Shown here piece by piece: positions 13,201 to 26,462 of a stretch of 64,000 nt of DNA (positions within the stretch are counted from its first letter, which is position 1; every line of letters starts with the position of its first letter). The notes under the pieces were generated by a model. It had not been told where the DNA came from, did no database searches, and saw nothing but the letters and a program-made list of their open reading frames with translations. Origin of the DNA: Acanthaster planci (taxonomy: Eukaryota; Echinodermata; Asteroidea; Valvatida; Acanthasteridae); NCBI RefSeq assembly GCF_001949145.1, contig NW_019091632.1:186001-250000 (forward strand), in the 5' to 3' direction. Position numbers and translations under genes: made by a program.

Positions 13201-15089
13201 GCAGATTAAAAAATTGAGTCAAGATTCATCACCCGGACTCGAAATCGAAGAACTCGGGACATGAGAAGGAGACGGCGTTGCTTCATGATGACAGGCGTGC
13301 GGGGGGAAAAAACAAAAGATTAATCTGTGCGCATGGATGCATATTGTCGCAAAAAGACTGATTGGCTTTGATTACTTTTGCAGCTATACAGTACCGGTAC
13401 ATACACAGACATGCGCTTTATGAATTCACAACGTTCGGGAATTGGTGCTAAGTTTGGCAGAGAGGAATTTTGCACACAAATCCTTGTTTGATTTGACGTA
13501 CACCGTCCTGGCTGCCAAGCATCAGCCAGGAGATAAAGTTGCAGCCAATAATATTCGGCCATATTTGGTTAAGACCACGGGAGAGGAAATGAACTGTAGA
13601 TTTGTTGGGGTAGGGGGCAATAAAAGCATTGCATTAGCAACATGTTATTGAAACATTTACTTGGAATTACATTACTGAACATAATTTAGAGAAACTTCAA
13701 GTGAAGTAACAGAATTTTGGTTTGTATCACTAGCAAGCATTTGTACGATACCGGTAAGCCCAGACATATTTCGTCATCAAGAAACAAGGAGCGGTTGATT
13801 CAGTCATGAAATGTAGCCTTTTTAAAATTTTTGCTGGGGGTTGCTGCCTTTTGTTGGAAGGCAGTCGTGTGTATCATGTACATGTACGATTCAGAAAGGT
13901 CCTAATTCACAGATAATTCTCCCCGTGTTATACAGCTGAATTCCTCAAATCCAAGTCAATTTATCACCAATTCTTGAGCCTGCGCATGCTGTCAGCAGAA
14001 AAACAGAAAAATTGCCATACCAGTACCCCAACTTTTAGAAGTTAATCATGGTCATTCATGAGCTTAAGTGGCACATGAGTGTTTGTCCTTCTGGCAGTCC
14101 ATCCATCCCACATGAAACCATGACTTCTGTTGGAGTCCATAATAAACAATTTGCCTTCTTTTGTTGGGTGGGGAGAATTTTTTTCTCCGGCCCAGGTTAT
14201 AAATTATCCACCTGTCATTATCCATCTATTTGATGTACGAGGCAGTGTTACTCGAGCCGCCCTCAGGGTGAGTTAAATAAGGAAACAGAAGGGCCCCCCA
14301 TTCCAGCTGGTCATAAATCACAATTTGCTTGATGGATGGGCTTGTAATGGCGCCCCCTGTCGGCCTCAACTAACCTGTGATCAGGCTGGCCACAAGGCAG
14401 TCATGTAAAACAGAATGTACATGTAAGGAAGAGGATTCGGAGAGGAGGTTAGGGAAGTTAGTTTCATTACTTGTCAAAAAAAAACACAGAATTGCCCATG
14501 ATTATACCCCAATCTGGGTAAAAAAAAAATCCTCTAAATGTAGCCTAATGCCTCATGGCCATAAAAGCTCACATAAAGATGTTCCCCAATTCTTTGAGTC
14601 CTCCACCCCCCTCCAAACAGATGTGTGCCCCCCCAAACAAAGTTGGTTCTGCACCCACCCTTTCCACTCTTCTGGAGAGTTACAAGCCATTCATATTAGC
14701 TGTAACTGTGGCATCCATTTCAGTACTTTGGCATTGTTATTCTCCTCTTGCTTGTGAACCGACTTGTTGACTCGCTCCTTGCCGTTCCTGTCAGTCTTTT
14801 GGGGGGGCATTATTACATCCTCCTGTTACTCATGCACTGACTTTACCACCTGACTTTTGATTTGATCTTTGTTGGATCTCTGATTGGTTGTTTAAAATTC
14901 TCAAAACAGAGACAAAAGAGCACAATTTATTTTGCAGATGTTTACTTTGACTTTAATTATGCATTCATGTATGAGTGGGCTGACAGCTGCTCAAGATCAG
15001 TCACAGAGGTTTGTGCACACCTGATTCGTTGTTCCCCAGCCATGGCGAAGGACAGGATCCCTGTCTAACTGCTAATTTCCACATGTCAA

Positions 15090-15440
15090 TAAAGTGTCAG
15101 TTACACTGCCCAATTGCGGTTGTCGCTAGACATATTCATGTGCCAAAGGTTTTTGAGATCTGCTTGCCGAGCGTGAGCATGATCCAATTACACTTCTTCA
15201 GTAACGCCATCACAGGACTCGGCATCCAATTGGAATGGAAACGATTTGTGTGAAATGAAATTACTCTGGCTCTGTCTGTAATTGGGTTTTCATCAGAGCT
15301 AATTACTGCGATCAGTGGTTTTTAATTCTAGGCCACATGTGCATTGAATGCTGACAGGCTAATTTGGGCAAATTAAAGTCTTAAATTTGGGGGACAGATG
15401 TGACCGTGTTCTAATTGTTGTTTGTAGAAATAGTCAATTA
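15090..15440. promoter_or_regulatory. Intronic patch rich in TAATT/CAATTA motifs
   Basis: This patch holds many homeodomain-core words in complex, non-repetitive sequence: CCAATTGCGG near 15110, TCCAATTACAC and CATCCAATTGG near 15180-15235, GTAATTGGG, GCTAATTACTG, TTTTTAATTC, GGCTAATTTG and TCTAATTG. No open frame or splice signal explains it. It is a candidate cis-regulatory module on motif density alone. Confidence 0.25.
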
Positions 15441-16202
15441 AAGAAACACCAACTTCTCTCGCCGGTGAAAGTATGTATGCAGGCGGTATGTTCAGTCGGG
15501 ATGTATGTAATCTCCGTGTATAATTACAAGTCGCCTACTTGACTGCCAAGCATGGCTCGGAGTGTCGATGACCATTCGCCGATCTCTCACTACCTGCTCA
15601 TCAACCCGTGTAATTGCAAAAACTCTAATGGCCCCCACGAGTCTCATTTTTGGTGGTTTTTTTTTTTTGGCTGTGTTGATTTATGGTGTGGAGAAACGCA
15701 CCCGAAATCAAGGGAAAAAAGGTCAAAAGATGCCACAGCAATGGTTTCATTCAGCCAGTTGCCCTCGCACTACTTTCCAGGCAGAGGTTTAAATCAAATA
15801 TGCTGCGAAATTGAACTGGAACATTTGCCCAAAAGGTGGAAGCGTTCCTTTAGAGCAGTCGGGCTGTTAACTGGTGAGAAGTTGAAAGAAATTAAATAGT
15901 TGTGGAGAGCTCAAGCATACAGAGGTTGAGTAAAGGATATTTTGGGTGGAGGGGGTTTAAGAGGTAGTTCCCCAAACTGCACTCACTTCTCTCTCCATTT
16001 CAAATACATGTAGGCCTTGCTGTTGAACAGGCCATTCAGTGACTAACAGGCAAGTGAAGTGTTTTGGGCAGGGTAGAGCAGAGTTTGGGATAGCTACTGT
16101 ACATTAATTAGGGAAACAATTTGTTAGGAGAGGAGCTGTCAACAGGGGGGATGCCATTCTTGGGCAGGTAAATATTCCACTGTAGACACTTGCCAGCTTT
16201 AA

Positions 16203-16260
16203 AACCCTAACCCTCCTCAATCCTTCACCTGTTGGAGGACTGAGGAGTGTTAGGGTTAAT
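16203..16260. mobile_element. 58-bp telomere-like hairpin element, copy 1
   Basis: The element begins AACCCTAACCC and ends GTTAGGGTTAAT. Its two halves pair into a near-perfect hairpin with few mismatches. It is identical at all 58 positions to the copy at 30815-30872. The ends resemble the TTAGGG telomere unit. It is best described as a tiny palindromic MITE-like repeat. Confidence 0.8.
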
Positions 16261-17183
16261 CCAGAGATAGACAGGATTTGCTGTTCATAGAATTGCTTTG
16301 CCCTAGTCAACTGTAAGATTAAAATGTTGCCAGTGTGTTGCTGTACATGTACATGTAAATAATCGTAGAATTTAGGAGCATGATACAGGTCAAATCATGT
16401 AAATGTTGAATTTGTAACATTTGGCCAGCTAGTGGCCAACAGTTAATGAGATAAGAAGAGGCAAAGTGTTAGATGCACAAGTCGCTGTTAAAAGTACCGG
16501 GTACATGTAAGGTACATCAAGTTTTCAGTTGTGAAATTTCACAAGTATTCTATTTGATAACAGATTATTGAAATGTACAGGAATTTCCCTCAAGATATTA
16601 CACATACAATTAATGTGTTCCCGTTACATGTGACTGTTCTGGTGCAAAAATTTGCATAATTTCTAGGGCTTGCTTAAATGAACTTTTACAAATGCTCTTA
16701 ATCTGCCTTGAATTGAAAACTGGGAATCCAGTTGCTGAAGGGTCATTCTGTGGTTGGATACCCACACACTCCCTTGATTTCCTCTGGTCAAACAAAAAGC
16801 CCTCAGCAGTTTAGTTTTCTTCTCACTGATTCTTCCATCCAAAAAGAGAAATGGGCCAGGAGCGAATCTTCTTGGAATCTGGGACTCCTCAGAATTTGCA
16901 TAATTGTAACTACCTGTTCAGAGGAGTGATTTGCACAACAAATTACAAATAAATCCCCAGTCCCCATGAAACCAGTGTCTTTACACAAGAGTCAATTGGT
17001 TTATCCAGATTACATGACAGGTAAATTTAAACTGTCCTGGATTCCAATCCAACAAAGCAAATATACTTATTAAGTTAGTTTTCTCCTGTGCAATTGTCCA
17101 AATGGTAGTCAAATAGCCACAGGATTCCAAATGCATGAAAAACAAATTTCAATTTTTTTTTTGGTTCCTTTCTCTCCTTACAG

Positions 17184-17522
17184 CTCAGTTTCTTTACATT
17201 CTTGTCGGCTGTCTGCGTGGTCCTCCACTTGGTTGCCACAGCGCTTTCAGGCCTGAGTGGTGCTGACCTGCAGACTTTGGTCCACTGCCGCGATGACATT
17301 CGACCTCTGACCTGCCACTGCTGCGAGCCGCACCAGTCCCGCTGTGCCCAGCCGGAGGACATGGTTGCCTTCGAGGGGGTGGGTGGGTGCAGGGTGATCA
17401 CGGCCACCGTCAAGGAGCTGATGTATTCGGTCTGCGTCACCAACATTGTGGCCTGCGTGGTGTGCATCGCGGCCACCATCATTGGCTGTGCTTACATCGT
17501 GAAGAGACACGCCTCTAGAAGG
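17184..17522 (+). CDS. ENTREP: ENTREP/FAM189-family protein, exon encoding membrane segments 3-4
   Basis: This internal exon has 113 codons in phase 0 at both ends. The acceptor is a pyrimidine run ending TTACAG at 17183, and the donor is AGG|GTGAGT at 17522/17523. It encodes a hydrophobic segment (residues 1-24, LSFFTFLSAVCVVLHL...), a lumenal or extracellular loop with cysteines at 35, 44, 46, 47, 54 and 69, including a CxCC motif, and a second membrane segment (about 80-106) ending in basic residues. The cysteine order and the TFFT-like start match the third and fourth segments of the ENTREP/FAM189 tetraspan core. In humans these are endosomal membrane proteins; ENTREP1 interacts with epsin and the ligase ITCH. 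Upstream exons with the first two segments are missing from view. A second possible acceptor at 17188 would break the frame. The family call is by recognition, not a search. Confidence 0.9.
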
Positions 17523-20228
17523 GTGAGTCCAATCCCTAATGCACCTACCAGTTTATAGCGAATTCAGTATTCAGACAGGGCACGCTCAAAGGGAAGCATG
17601 TCGTTCATGCGGATCAGTCGAGAAGAACAGTAATCGAGCAGAAGATCAGCCCCAGCAGGACAGCCAAGTGCCAATTCGCATGCACACACTTGAACTGGCT
17701 CGGTGTCAGCCAGTGCATAATTCTTAAATGATCTTGTCTTTTTGAAATGCCGAACTGGCTCTTTTCTTTTTATCTTGACCTCACACACTACATAGAAAGG
17801 CAAACAATTACTTACTTACACTTTGCCTCAGGGTCGGATTGGAAAAGTGGCAATTCCCACATCATAGATGGGTCATCAAGGAGAACAATTTACTGGCAAA
17901 TAAGCAAGTCTTAAATTGTTTCTCCTACAGGTAGGATTTTAGGTTTCAATATGTGACTGGGGTTTGCATTGCAAAAGAGAACTCCTTTGTTTTTTGGTTT
18001 GGGTTGATGCTTTTACTTCCTGGTCTTTAACTCACTGATGTCTCAGAGAATAGAGAAAAATCTATATGTAATTCAGACCTGCAATTTACTCAATAACTTC
18101 TACGTACATTGTAGCCGTGCATGTACATGTAGTTGCCTCAAGTCTTTGCAGATCTGAGCGTAAGACAATGGTACACTTGGAAACCCTTGGGAATGGCACA
18201 ATCAAGAAACAACTACTCTGTATGCCCATAATGTAAAGCATGTAAGTAGGCAGTTACTAAGGGTTTTTACCAATAATTCACTTTGTCTTCATCTCAAGGT
18301 TTATCTCTGTCTCAGGCTTTGTCTCTGAGATTCAAATGGTCCGAGGGTTTAAAGTGTTTGAATTAAATAAGAATGCTTCTTCAGTATGTGTTCTGCTAGC
18401 AAGTTTTGACTTATTATGGAGTTAACAACTTGAAAATAAGGGTTTCACAAATCAGGCCAAACTCCCAGTATTGGAAAACTGCACCAGTACCGAACATTGT
18501 GCACATGACGGTATAAATCATTTCAGTGTCAATGTGGCACAGCGCCCTCTGTTGACAAAATGTAATCAGCCAAATGGGGGTATTTATTGTGTACTTGTGC
18601 CCGTAAAATGGCCACCCATCATGTGTATAGGATTTTGTTGATTGTTTGTTGATTTGGACTTGTGTTAACAAGGGGCAAGGCCCATGGTATTGAACAAATA
18701 ATGGGCCATTTTTGAAAGGATTCAGACATTTTTGTCATAATCTGAACCTTTTCAGGTCTTCCAAAATCCACAAGTTGTCTGGAAAGACTTAGTAGGACTG
18801 AGGAAGGTAAAGCCCCATCCACTGCACACTTACATGCATCATCACTTTAGCGTGTTTGGAAGGTTAAGCACAGAGAATATACATGTACCTTTCGTTTCCT
18901 GCACAATGAAGGATTTTTGTCCAGTGCTCAGTTAAGTTTCTTGGAGAAACTGCCAAGGAATAAGCCTTTTGTGAGTTGAATTTAAATAAATTCTTGTACA
19001 CTGAGTTCTTTAACTTTACATAAACACAACAGTTTGAATTCTCCATACTATAGACACTGTTGACATACTTTGTGATTTGGGGCAAGCTTTTGCTTAGTTA
19101 CATGAGAGACGCCTTGCATCAATACACTGTTTTCAATGGATAAGAAGGGCAAAACGGAAACAGTCCATTCCAGAGATGGTGCTCACTATGCAAAAGCTTG
19201 CCCCGAATTGTGATTGATAGCAACAGGGTCTTTAGTCTGGGAAATTCAAATTGTTAAGTTCATTTGCAGTCAGACCACTAAGTGTACCAGATTTTATTCA
19301 AATTTAACTTGCAAAAGGCTTATTAAGGCTTTCTACCGAGTAACTTAATAGTCGGATTTGATTTAGCTTTTGCCAATTACACTTCAACCTGAATTAAACT
19401 AACCTACCAGGTTTCAGACATAGTTTGAAAATGCCATTAGTTTGATACTTGATAACTGGCACTAAATCTGGAACATGTATTGATGCATCCAACCTTTTGT
19501 TGAGTGTACTGACTTATTACCTACTTATTGGGACTTGCCAATGCTTCTCGAGTTTCAACCACAATTTCAAATGTTGATTTTTCTCTGAAGATGAGACTGA
19601 ATGTGCATTGTGCCCATTCAGATCGGTGGCGTCACCGCAGACTTCATTTGTGACTATTTCAAAGTCAGCTCTTTGCCTGAAGTTAATGTGGACCCATGCA
19701 AAGTGTGCTGAAGCACAATGGAGTGGACTTCAAAGAAAAACGAGAAGTGTGCTTAATGCTCATCTTGTCACACAGTCAAAGGTTGCATCTTTGTGAGTCA
19801 GCTCAATCCCTACCAACCCCCCCCCCAACTTGTCAAATTGTCAAGCTCACCACCAGTCCGTGATTTATGGAAAGTTCACACTGGTGTGAACTTAGGTCCA
19901 GTCCCACAACTTACTGAAATCATTCCAGGAGATATAATGGGCGTAATTGTCGGCCCATGTATCACTCCTCTCGGGACCAAACACCCTTTCCCCAAACCCC
20001 ACCATGATTCCCCAGCGGGCTGCTGGCATTCTTTGTAGGTGACACAAAACACAACTGTGATTGAGGCAGCGGGGGATTTTTATAACCCTGACAATGGTTT
20101 CACTACTTCCTTCAACTTCACCATGTATGAGTCAGACTTCTAAATTTAGAACACTCTACAGCAAAAAAAAACTCCTTTTTACATCTGTTTGCATTTTTAA
20201 AGAAATTTGAACTGGAAATTTATTTTAA

Positions 20229-20303
20229 AAAAGTAGTACAGTAGTTTAAAGGGGGGGTATTCATATGTGAATACCTTCCTTACCCTGCTTTAAACTACTT
20301 TTT
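20229..20303. repeat. 75-bp palindromic hairpin
   Basis: The outer arms GTAGTTTAAAG and CTTTAAACTAC enclose inner arms GGTATTCA and TGAATACC around a TATG centre. The A-rich and T-rich edges also pair. It may be a small palindromic MITE remnant. Confidence 0.6.
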
Positions 20304-21712
20304 CCATTTTGATATGTCAAAGGGGGCAGAGATCTGGGATAATGGAGGAAGAGAATATAGCTAATGGATCTGTAGACTTGATTGGGGCTGGTTGTTGATT
20401 TGTAGAAGTTGAAAGTAATTTATATGTAGTCACAGCATCAGATAAGACAAGAGAGCAGTTGTTCAGGAGCAATGGAAATCACTTCAATGCAACAAAACAA
20501 GTTTTGCTATGGACTCCCCTCGTTTGTCCATTAGGCCTGTGGTACATATTTTTTGCCTCTCTTTTTCACTTGTTTTCAATCAAAGGGATTCTCAATTTTG
20601 GTTGTTAATTCTCTCTTCCTTGCCACAATTAAGAAAAAAAATCCACATACATGTACATGTATTTGCATGTGCAGTTCCAAACCTGTACCTGTATACATGT
20701 ACCTGTGCGTACGTGTACATTGTAGATCCCTCACAAGTGGACAATGTACATGATCCACCTCTGCTCTGGAAAAGTAATAGGAATGTCAGCAATGAAGAAG
20801 TAGCCTATTCCTGCAACAGAGAACAAAGACTGGAAATTTTAGAATTTTAAAGTGGAACGTGTCACTGAAAAAGACAGAAATCGATACGAGTATTGTGCCT
20901 TCTGCCAATTAAAATTTGGAGAAATTTATTACAGTCAACTAGAGCAAGAAGCTGTCACGGGAATGGCGGAACACTGGAGTTGACAGTAATCTAAACCATC
21001 CTGTTGTGATCAGCAACAGTATCCCCGTACTTAGCGCTGGACCCTCCATCTGCTCTTGATGTCATTTTCGACAGCCAAGCGTGGCCCAAGTGAGTCTGTT
21101 TCGTCAGGTTTTGAATGAAAGCAACTGTAAAAGCTTTTAGTTTCACCTCACGGCACATGTGGACGTACCTCATGCGGTGATTGATAAGTGCCTTACAGCG
21201 CTCAAGTTTGCCCAATGCTAGTCAAATTGGCCATAAACTTTAAAAAGTTGGCAGTGCTTTGCGAGTCGGAAGCACAGGTTAGTCACTTGCCTGCCGAACT
21301 CGTGAAATGCAGTTCTGCAGATGGAATTATAGTCATTTTGGAGGGTGGTAGATTGTTCTCTTGGATGAAGTACAGTGTACATGAACGGTACATGTACATG
21401 TACATATAGGTTCAAGCTGGAACCCATGGCAAACTCACCCGTAGTTAACAGCTCCAGGATTCACTAATGGCAACATCCACAAATTGTGCTAAATATTAAT
21501 TCTGAAACGCTGTAAGAAGGAAAACTATACTGGCACTGCACAAAAGGTCTTCAGCACTGAAGATCTGAATAGAGCAGATCTAATGTAGGCCTACATTGTA
21601 CATGTAAATCCTCTAAGAGTCATTAAACTTTCCAGCTGCAGTGCTGATGTGTATGCTATAGGCCTATGCATCAATATGCGTAGAGTTCTCGGTATCCCCA
21701 GAACTACATTTT

Positions 21713-21848
21713 GAAACACCTTGTGACCAGTCTCAGTCATGGTCTGGAAACACCTTGTGACCAGTCTCAGTCATGGTCTGGAAACACCTTGTGACCAGTC
21801 TCAGTCATGGTCTGGAGACACCTTGTGACCAGCCTCAGTCATGGTCTG
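21713..21848. repeat. Tandem repeat, four copies of a 34-bp unit
   Basis: The units start at 21713, 21747, 21781 and 21815. Each reads GAAACACCTTGTGACC followed by AGTCTCAGTCATGGTCTG. Units 1-3 are identical, and unit 4 differs at about two bases (GAGACACC, AGCCTC). The near-identity points to recent expansion. The length is not a multiple of three and the array is intronic, so it is not coding. Confidence 0.95.
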
Positions 21849-24800
21849 GAATCCACATTTCCTTGGTCTTGGTCACAGTACCCGTATCTTGCATTTTCAT
21901 CTTGATCCACTAGGTCTTGTCAGCATGTATAAGAGCAACACTGATGCGCACCCATCCAGAAAAAGGCCGTCTTTCCATGAACACTGTTTCTTGGTCCATT
22001 CTGTATCAGTCTCCAAATCTGTTAACACGGTACTCCCATTCAATTTGAGTGAATACTTTGCAACTGACATTCAGTATTTAGAGTCGAAAGGCACCTTTAG
22101 GCCATGTACAGTTGTACTTATAGTTTATGAACAGAATGAAAAACAGGGTTTACTCATTACCTTCCTTTAAATGTACGCTTCCCGAATTCACAATTAATGT
22201 GCAGGTACTTTGAAATGCATGTACACGAAAAAAATCTTTTATTTGACTTTATTTGACACTGGCAAAATGCGTAATTACATGTAGGCCTATACTTGTGGGG
22301 ATGTGTACAGTAATGAACATGCAAAGTAAACTTCTCTCAATGAATTTTATTCGACAGCCGGCACTTAAGATGTACAGAAAAATAAATCAGCAGTGGAGCT
22401 GGGATAGGGAGCATTATTAACTTATCCCACATGTGCATTAACTTGCTTAGGTGCTATGTACATAATGTGTGTTCTTGATTTGTGAAAATTGAGATGTGCA
22501 CCTGGTCGGTTACTTGATATTCAGAAAACCCCAGGTAGACAAAAATTGATGCTAAATTTGGTGCCGGTTGCCAGCAGCGCACCGGCAAGTGGCAAACTCT
22601 CCAAACAGCTTAACAGTTGGAGCAGGAAATTACATGACTGAGGTCTCGGAATGGAAGGACCTCACAATGGTGCGGGAGTCTTGGTGAATACTGCTGTCAT
22701 AAATTGGTGAATATTTGTGTTTGAGGCTGTGTTTCACAAAGTGGTGATATAATTTCTCAGTTGATAACCTGGCATGTACATGTATTACAAACAGAGTTTA
22801 TCAGTTAAGTTCTGCTATGGGGTCAGTTGCCAATGTTAGTGTCAAAAGTAGCAGTTGATAGTCTTTTCCATTTTTGAAACTTCCTTTCAGTTCATTAACA
22901 ACAAAGCTGTGTTTACAGTTGCAGATGATATGAAAGAAGTTATTGTTGATAGGGGATGAAAGGGTTTCCTTGAGGGGTTTGCCGAATTTTGAATAGCTGC
23001 AGCAGAGAATTACTATAGAATTTTTTTCAGTTGCCCCTTTTAGATAGTCCCGACTAGGCTGCACTTTTGATCTGCAGTTTAACTGTCTGGGACAAGAAAA
23101 TGTGACATTTCCCAAGTCCCAGGTGAGACCAGCCCTTGAGGCATCAATTTCAAGGCTACAAGAACTGATCTTGACCTCCCTCTATGAGCCCCGTAAATAT
23201 TATACCTGGCCAACGCATCTCACTCAGCTGGCGTTCTCTGCTCAGTGGTGTCAATTTTTCCGTCAAATTTGGTGTTACTTGGGGCCTGTCATGTCCTGTT
23301 ACCAGTCTGTCCCATTTTATGCCATTTGCCTGTCCCATTTGTGGGAGCTGCGGGGAGAGTGAGCACAGTTAAGGTCTCTTCCCCCAAAGTTTTGATGAAA
23401 AACACTCCTGTTTTAGTGCCTCTTTGAGCCCACAGTGTAATCATTCTGCACCTGTGCATGTTGTTGTTGTGTAGGGGGGGTGTGATTGTTAGTTGGTGAT
23501 CATCAGACTTGCTGTTAAATTTGTCCAGGCCAACTTGGAGATTGTTGAATTTGGCTGTGCAGAAAGATAAGATTCTTTTCTCCAATGCTAGATAAAGCTT
23601 AGCTTCTCCAAATACACATATTTCTTAGTGAAATTGGACTAGTTTGAAACTGTTGACATTTGCTAATTGGCTGTGGAAATGCATGGTCCGGTACCGTACA
23701 TGTACGTATACTTGTAATTGGCATCAGATGGTATTTGCATTGCATACATGTACATGTATGTGACCCGGTACATCGTAATCAGGAATAAGTCGCTGAGGCC
23801 ATTTTACGTAAGGCAGCGTAAAGTGGGGATGTGGGTAAATGTTGCAAACAATCAATGTGGTTTATTTTGGAAGTGTATGAAGGTTACCAACAACACACTT
23901 GCAATACATGTATGTACCGTTTGAAAACTTTCTATGTACATGTACATATTTCAAAAAGTCAATTTGAGACTTACTCCTGTAGGCTACCAGCTAACATGCT
24001 GTCAATTTCAATTAATGCTTTGGGCCGGTTGTCAGCTTTTCTTAACATTTGCCGAGAGCACGAAGGGTGCATGTACATTAAGCTTTTTTCTTTATTTTTT
24101 CATCAAACCCACCCGACATGTCTGTGTCATTTTTTTCATTTCTCCAATGCTGGTACATTTTAGCTCCACCATTTATAAACATGTAGTAGTTCCCCTGAAA
24201 TTAACATAATTTTGTTAGTTCTCATGTGGAAAGCATGTAGTTTCAAGGGTACTTTATTCTACACTGGGGCACGATGGTTGTTTATACATGTGCCTGTGTA
24301 AATGTATAGATTTCAAAATTTGCTGGATAAACGCTCATGACTTCTGTTTTTCCCATTTCAGATGGCAACACTTAAATGCTTGCATTTTATTCCCATATGG
24401 CTCCAAGCTATTTTCTGCCATTGAAAGTTGATCATTTTACAAGCTGTCGCTTTGTGTGAGGTGATGAAACCGAGACCAAAATACTGTGAATGGGAGATGC
24501 TCGCACCCAGCAGAAGGTCCCCGGATATCAGATTGTGGGATTGGACTCTTGCTGAAAAGGCTTATGCCTATAAATGGTCATCTCTGCGGTGACACATACA
24601 GATAACTAGACTGGGCAGAGACAAAGACTGCTTGCAGGGGCAGGCTGGAATAGTGACAAATTATCGTTTGTTTTAACAAGCACTAAGACCTGTCAGTTAT
24701 GTAAAGGAGGCTAGATGCATCTTTAGGAGCAGAGAGATCAATCCATCAACACGGTTTCCTGTGCTTAACCAATATTTTGTTTCCCTCTGCGTGGTACTGG

Positions 24801-26397
24801 TATGCAGCAGAGCTGGAGAAACTTACAGAAAACCCCCTGAAATAGAGATTCCTCTCGGTAATCAGCTAAAACCCAGCTCTCGGGCGCATGCAGTTTAATA
24901 AGTTTTAAATTGGCCATGAGGAATTTTGCACCTTATTTATTTGGGGGGCAGATAGTGCAGTTAACTAGTCATCGTGGATGGCATTCCTAATGTGAAAGGT
25001 TTCACAACTCCAGTTGCCGGTAGGGGGCATGGGAAGATCAGAAGTGGGGGCGAAAGGTCATCCAGTCAAGAATGCGGTACTTTGTGGGATGGATGATCGC
25101 TGTTGAGCTCATTAGAAAAAAGGTTGGCTGGGCTCTTGTTAGCCTTGCTTGGGAGGGATCAGTCAGTGCTTAGGGGGATCCGGAGTGCTTGGACAGGGAA
25201 TGGCTCCGTGGTCAGAGGAAAAAGGAAGAATCTGACAAACCTCAACTTTTGTGGTCAGAGCAATCGGAGCAAAGACTCTTGAGGCTACTCTGGATGGGTG
25301 AGGTGCATGCAGCATAGCAGGTAGAGTTGTCTCTGGGGTTCTGTCTGGGGTTGTCAGGGCACAGTATCAAGACATTTGTTGCAGAATTGGCAGTGGATTA
25401 GGGCCAGACAGATTTGATCTTGCAGGAAAAGAAGGAAAGGAGAACTCTCTATAAAATGTACATATATTTTGTGAGTTTCAGTCTGTTTATGCAGCTTTGA
25501 ATAAAATCCCAATTCGTTGTTTTTTTTGCCTGGACATGCTTCATGAATTTGTGAAAATCCAGTATCACGCAGTCAACAGATGGTGTATTAGTTGCACGGC
25601 AACAAAAAGTTAAAGACATTGAGAAATTATAGACAGTGTCACAAAAATTAATAGCAGATGGGCTGTGCGTATCTGAGACCCTCAGATACTGCTGAGTAAG
25701 TCAGCAGATTCGGGAGACATGTTTGCATTGTGATGGAAGTTTAAGTTTATATATTTGTGTGCCATCTTTTCTTGTGTGCTTCTTTTTGAGTGGTCTTTTT
25801 TATTGAATGCCGTTTACAAATGCTCACAAATATTTTTAAATGCCTTCATCTACAGGAACTTGTTCACTTTCAGTGTTTCTTTGAAGTGCATATAAAATGT
25901 AAGAGTATGCAACAAAACAAGGTTTTTTATTCTTTCTTTCTTTCTTTGTGCATTGTAGCACACTTGTTAATTGGATGGAATTTCTTCCGGTTAATCACTT
26001 TTGTTGGAAGAACTCTGGCAAAGAAAATCTTTCAATTATCCAAAATGTCACAGCGGCTGATTTGAATAGTGTATTGCGTTTTGTTTGGTCAATGTATTAC
26101 TTAGACTTTGTAATTTTAGAGTGCAATTCAGTTTGTAAGCAGCTGGCGGAGATGAGCAAAAAGAGGCATTGGGGAAAAGGGTTTTGTAGTGTACTGTTGC
26201 TATTGATTGTCAGAGCCGTCTTCGTTTTTGTTTACTTGTGATGTTGATTTGGTGCTGATTTTACATATACATTGCCACACCACAATCCTTTTCTGGTCTG
26301 AATCATCAACAGATTGGAAGACACATCTTAGAATTCCACTTGTTAGCTTGCACCGTCTTTTGAAAGAGAACATTTTGTGTCAGATTGAGCGAGAAAG

Positions 26398-26462
26398 CAC
26401 CGTCTGGGATCTGAACCTGCTACTAGTACCTTCAGAACTTGCGTAGTGCTCAGCTCACCCAT
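26398..26462 (-). repeat. Degenerate tRNA-derived SINE fragment
   Basis: On the minus strand the segment ends with GGTTCAGATCC (26417 down to 26407), one base off the polymerase III B-box consensus GGTTCRANNCC. It is preceded by a tRNA-like GAGCTGAGCAC stretch in place of the A-box region. The arms do not fold into a full tRNA. It is probably an old SINE head. Confidence 0.35.

Larger units (their letters stand above)
1..17183. other. Intronic or upstream DNA with no recognised exon
   Basis: This stretch precedes the first recognised ENTREP-family exon and is probably part of a long intron of that gene. I looked for the missing upstream exons, which should encode a membrane segment with a Cys-x-Phe-Trp-Ala-Gly-like motif and a Trp-rich turn before the TFFT-like start of the next segment, and did not find them. 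Donor-like GTGAGT or GTAAGT words occur (for example 6546, 10217 and 14270), but none follows a frame resembling the family. Open frames here are short and lack exon-like composition. Repeats and motif clusters inside it are listed separately. Confidence 0.6.
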
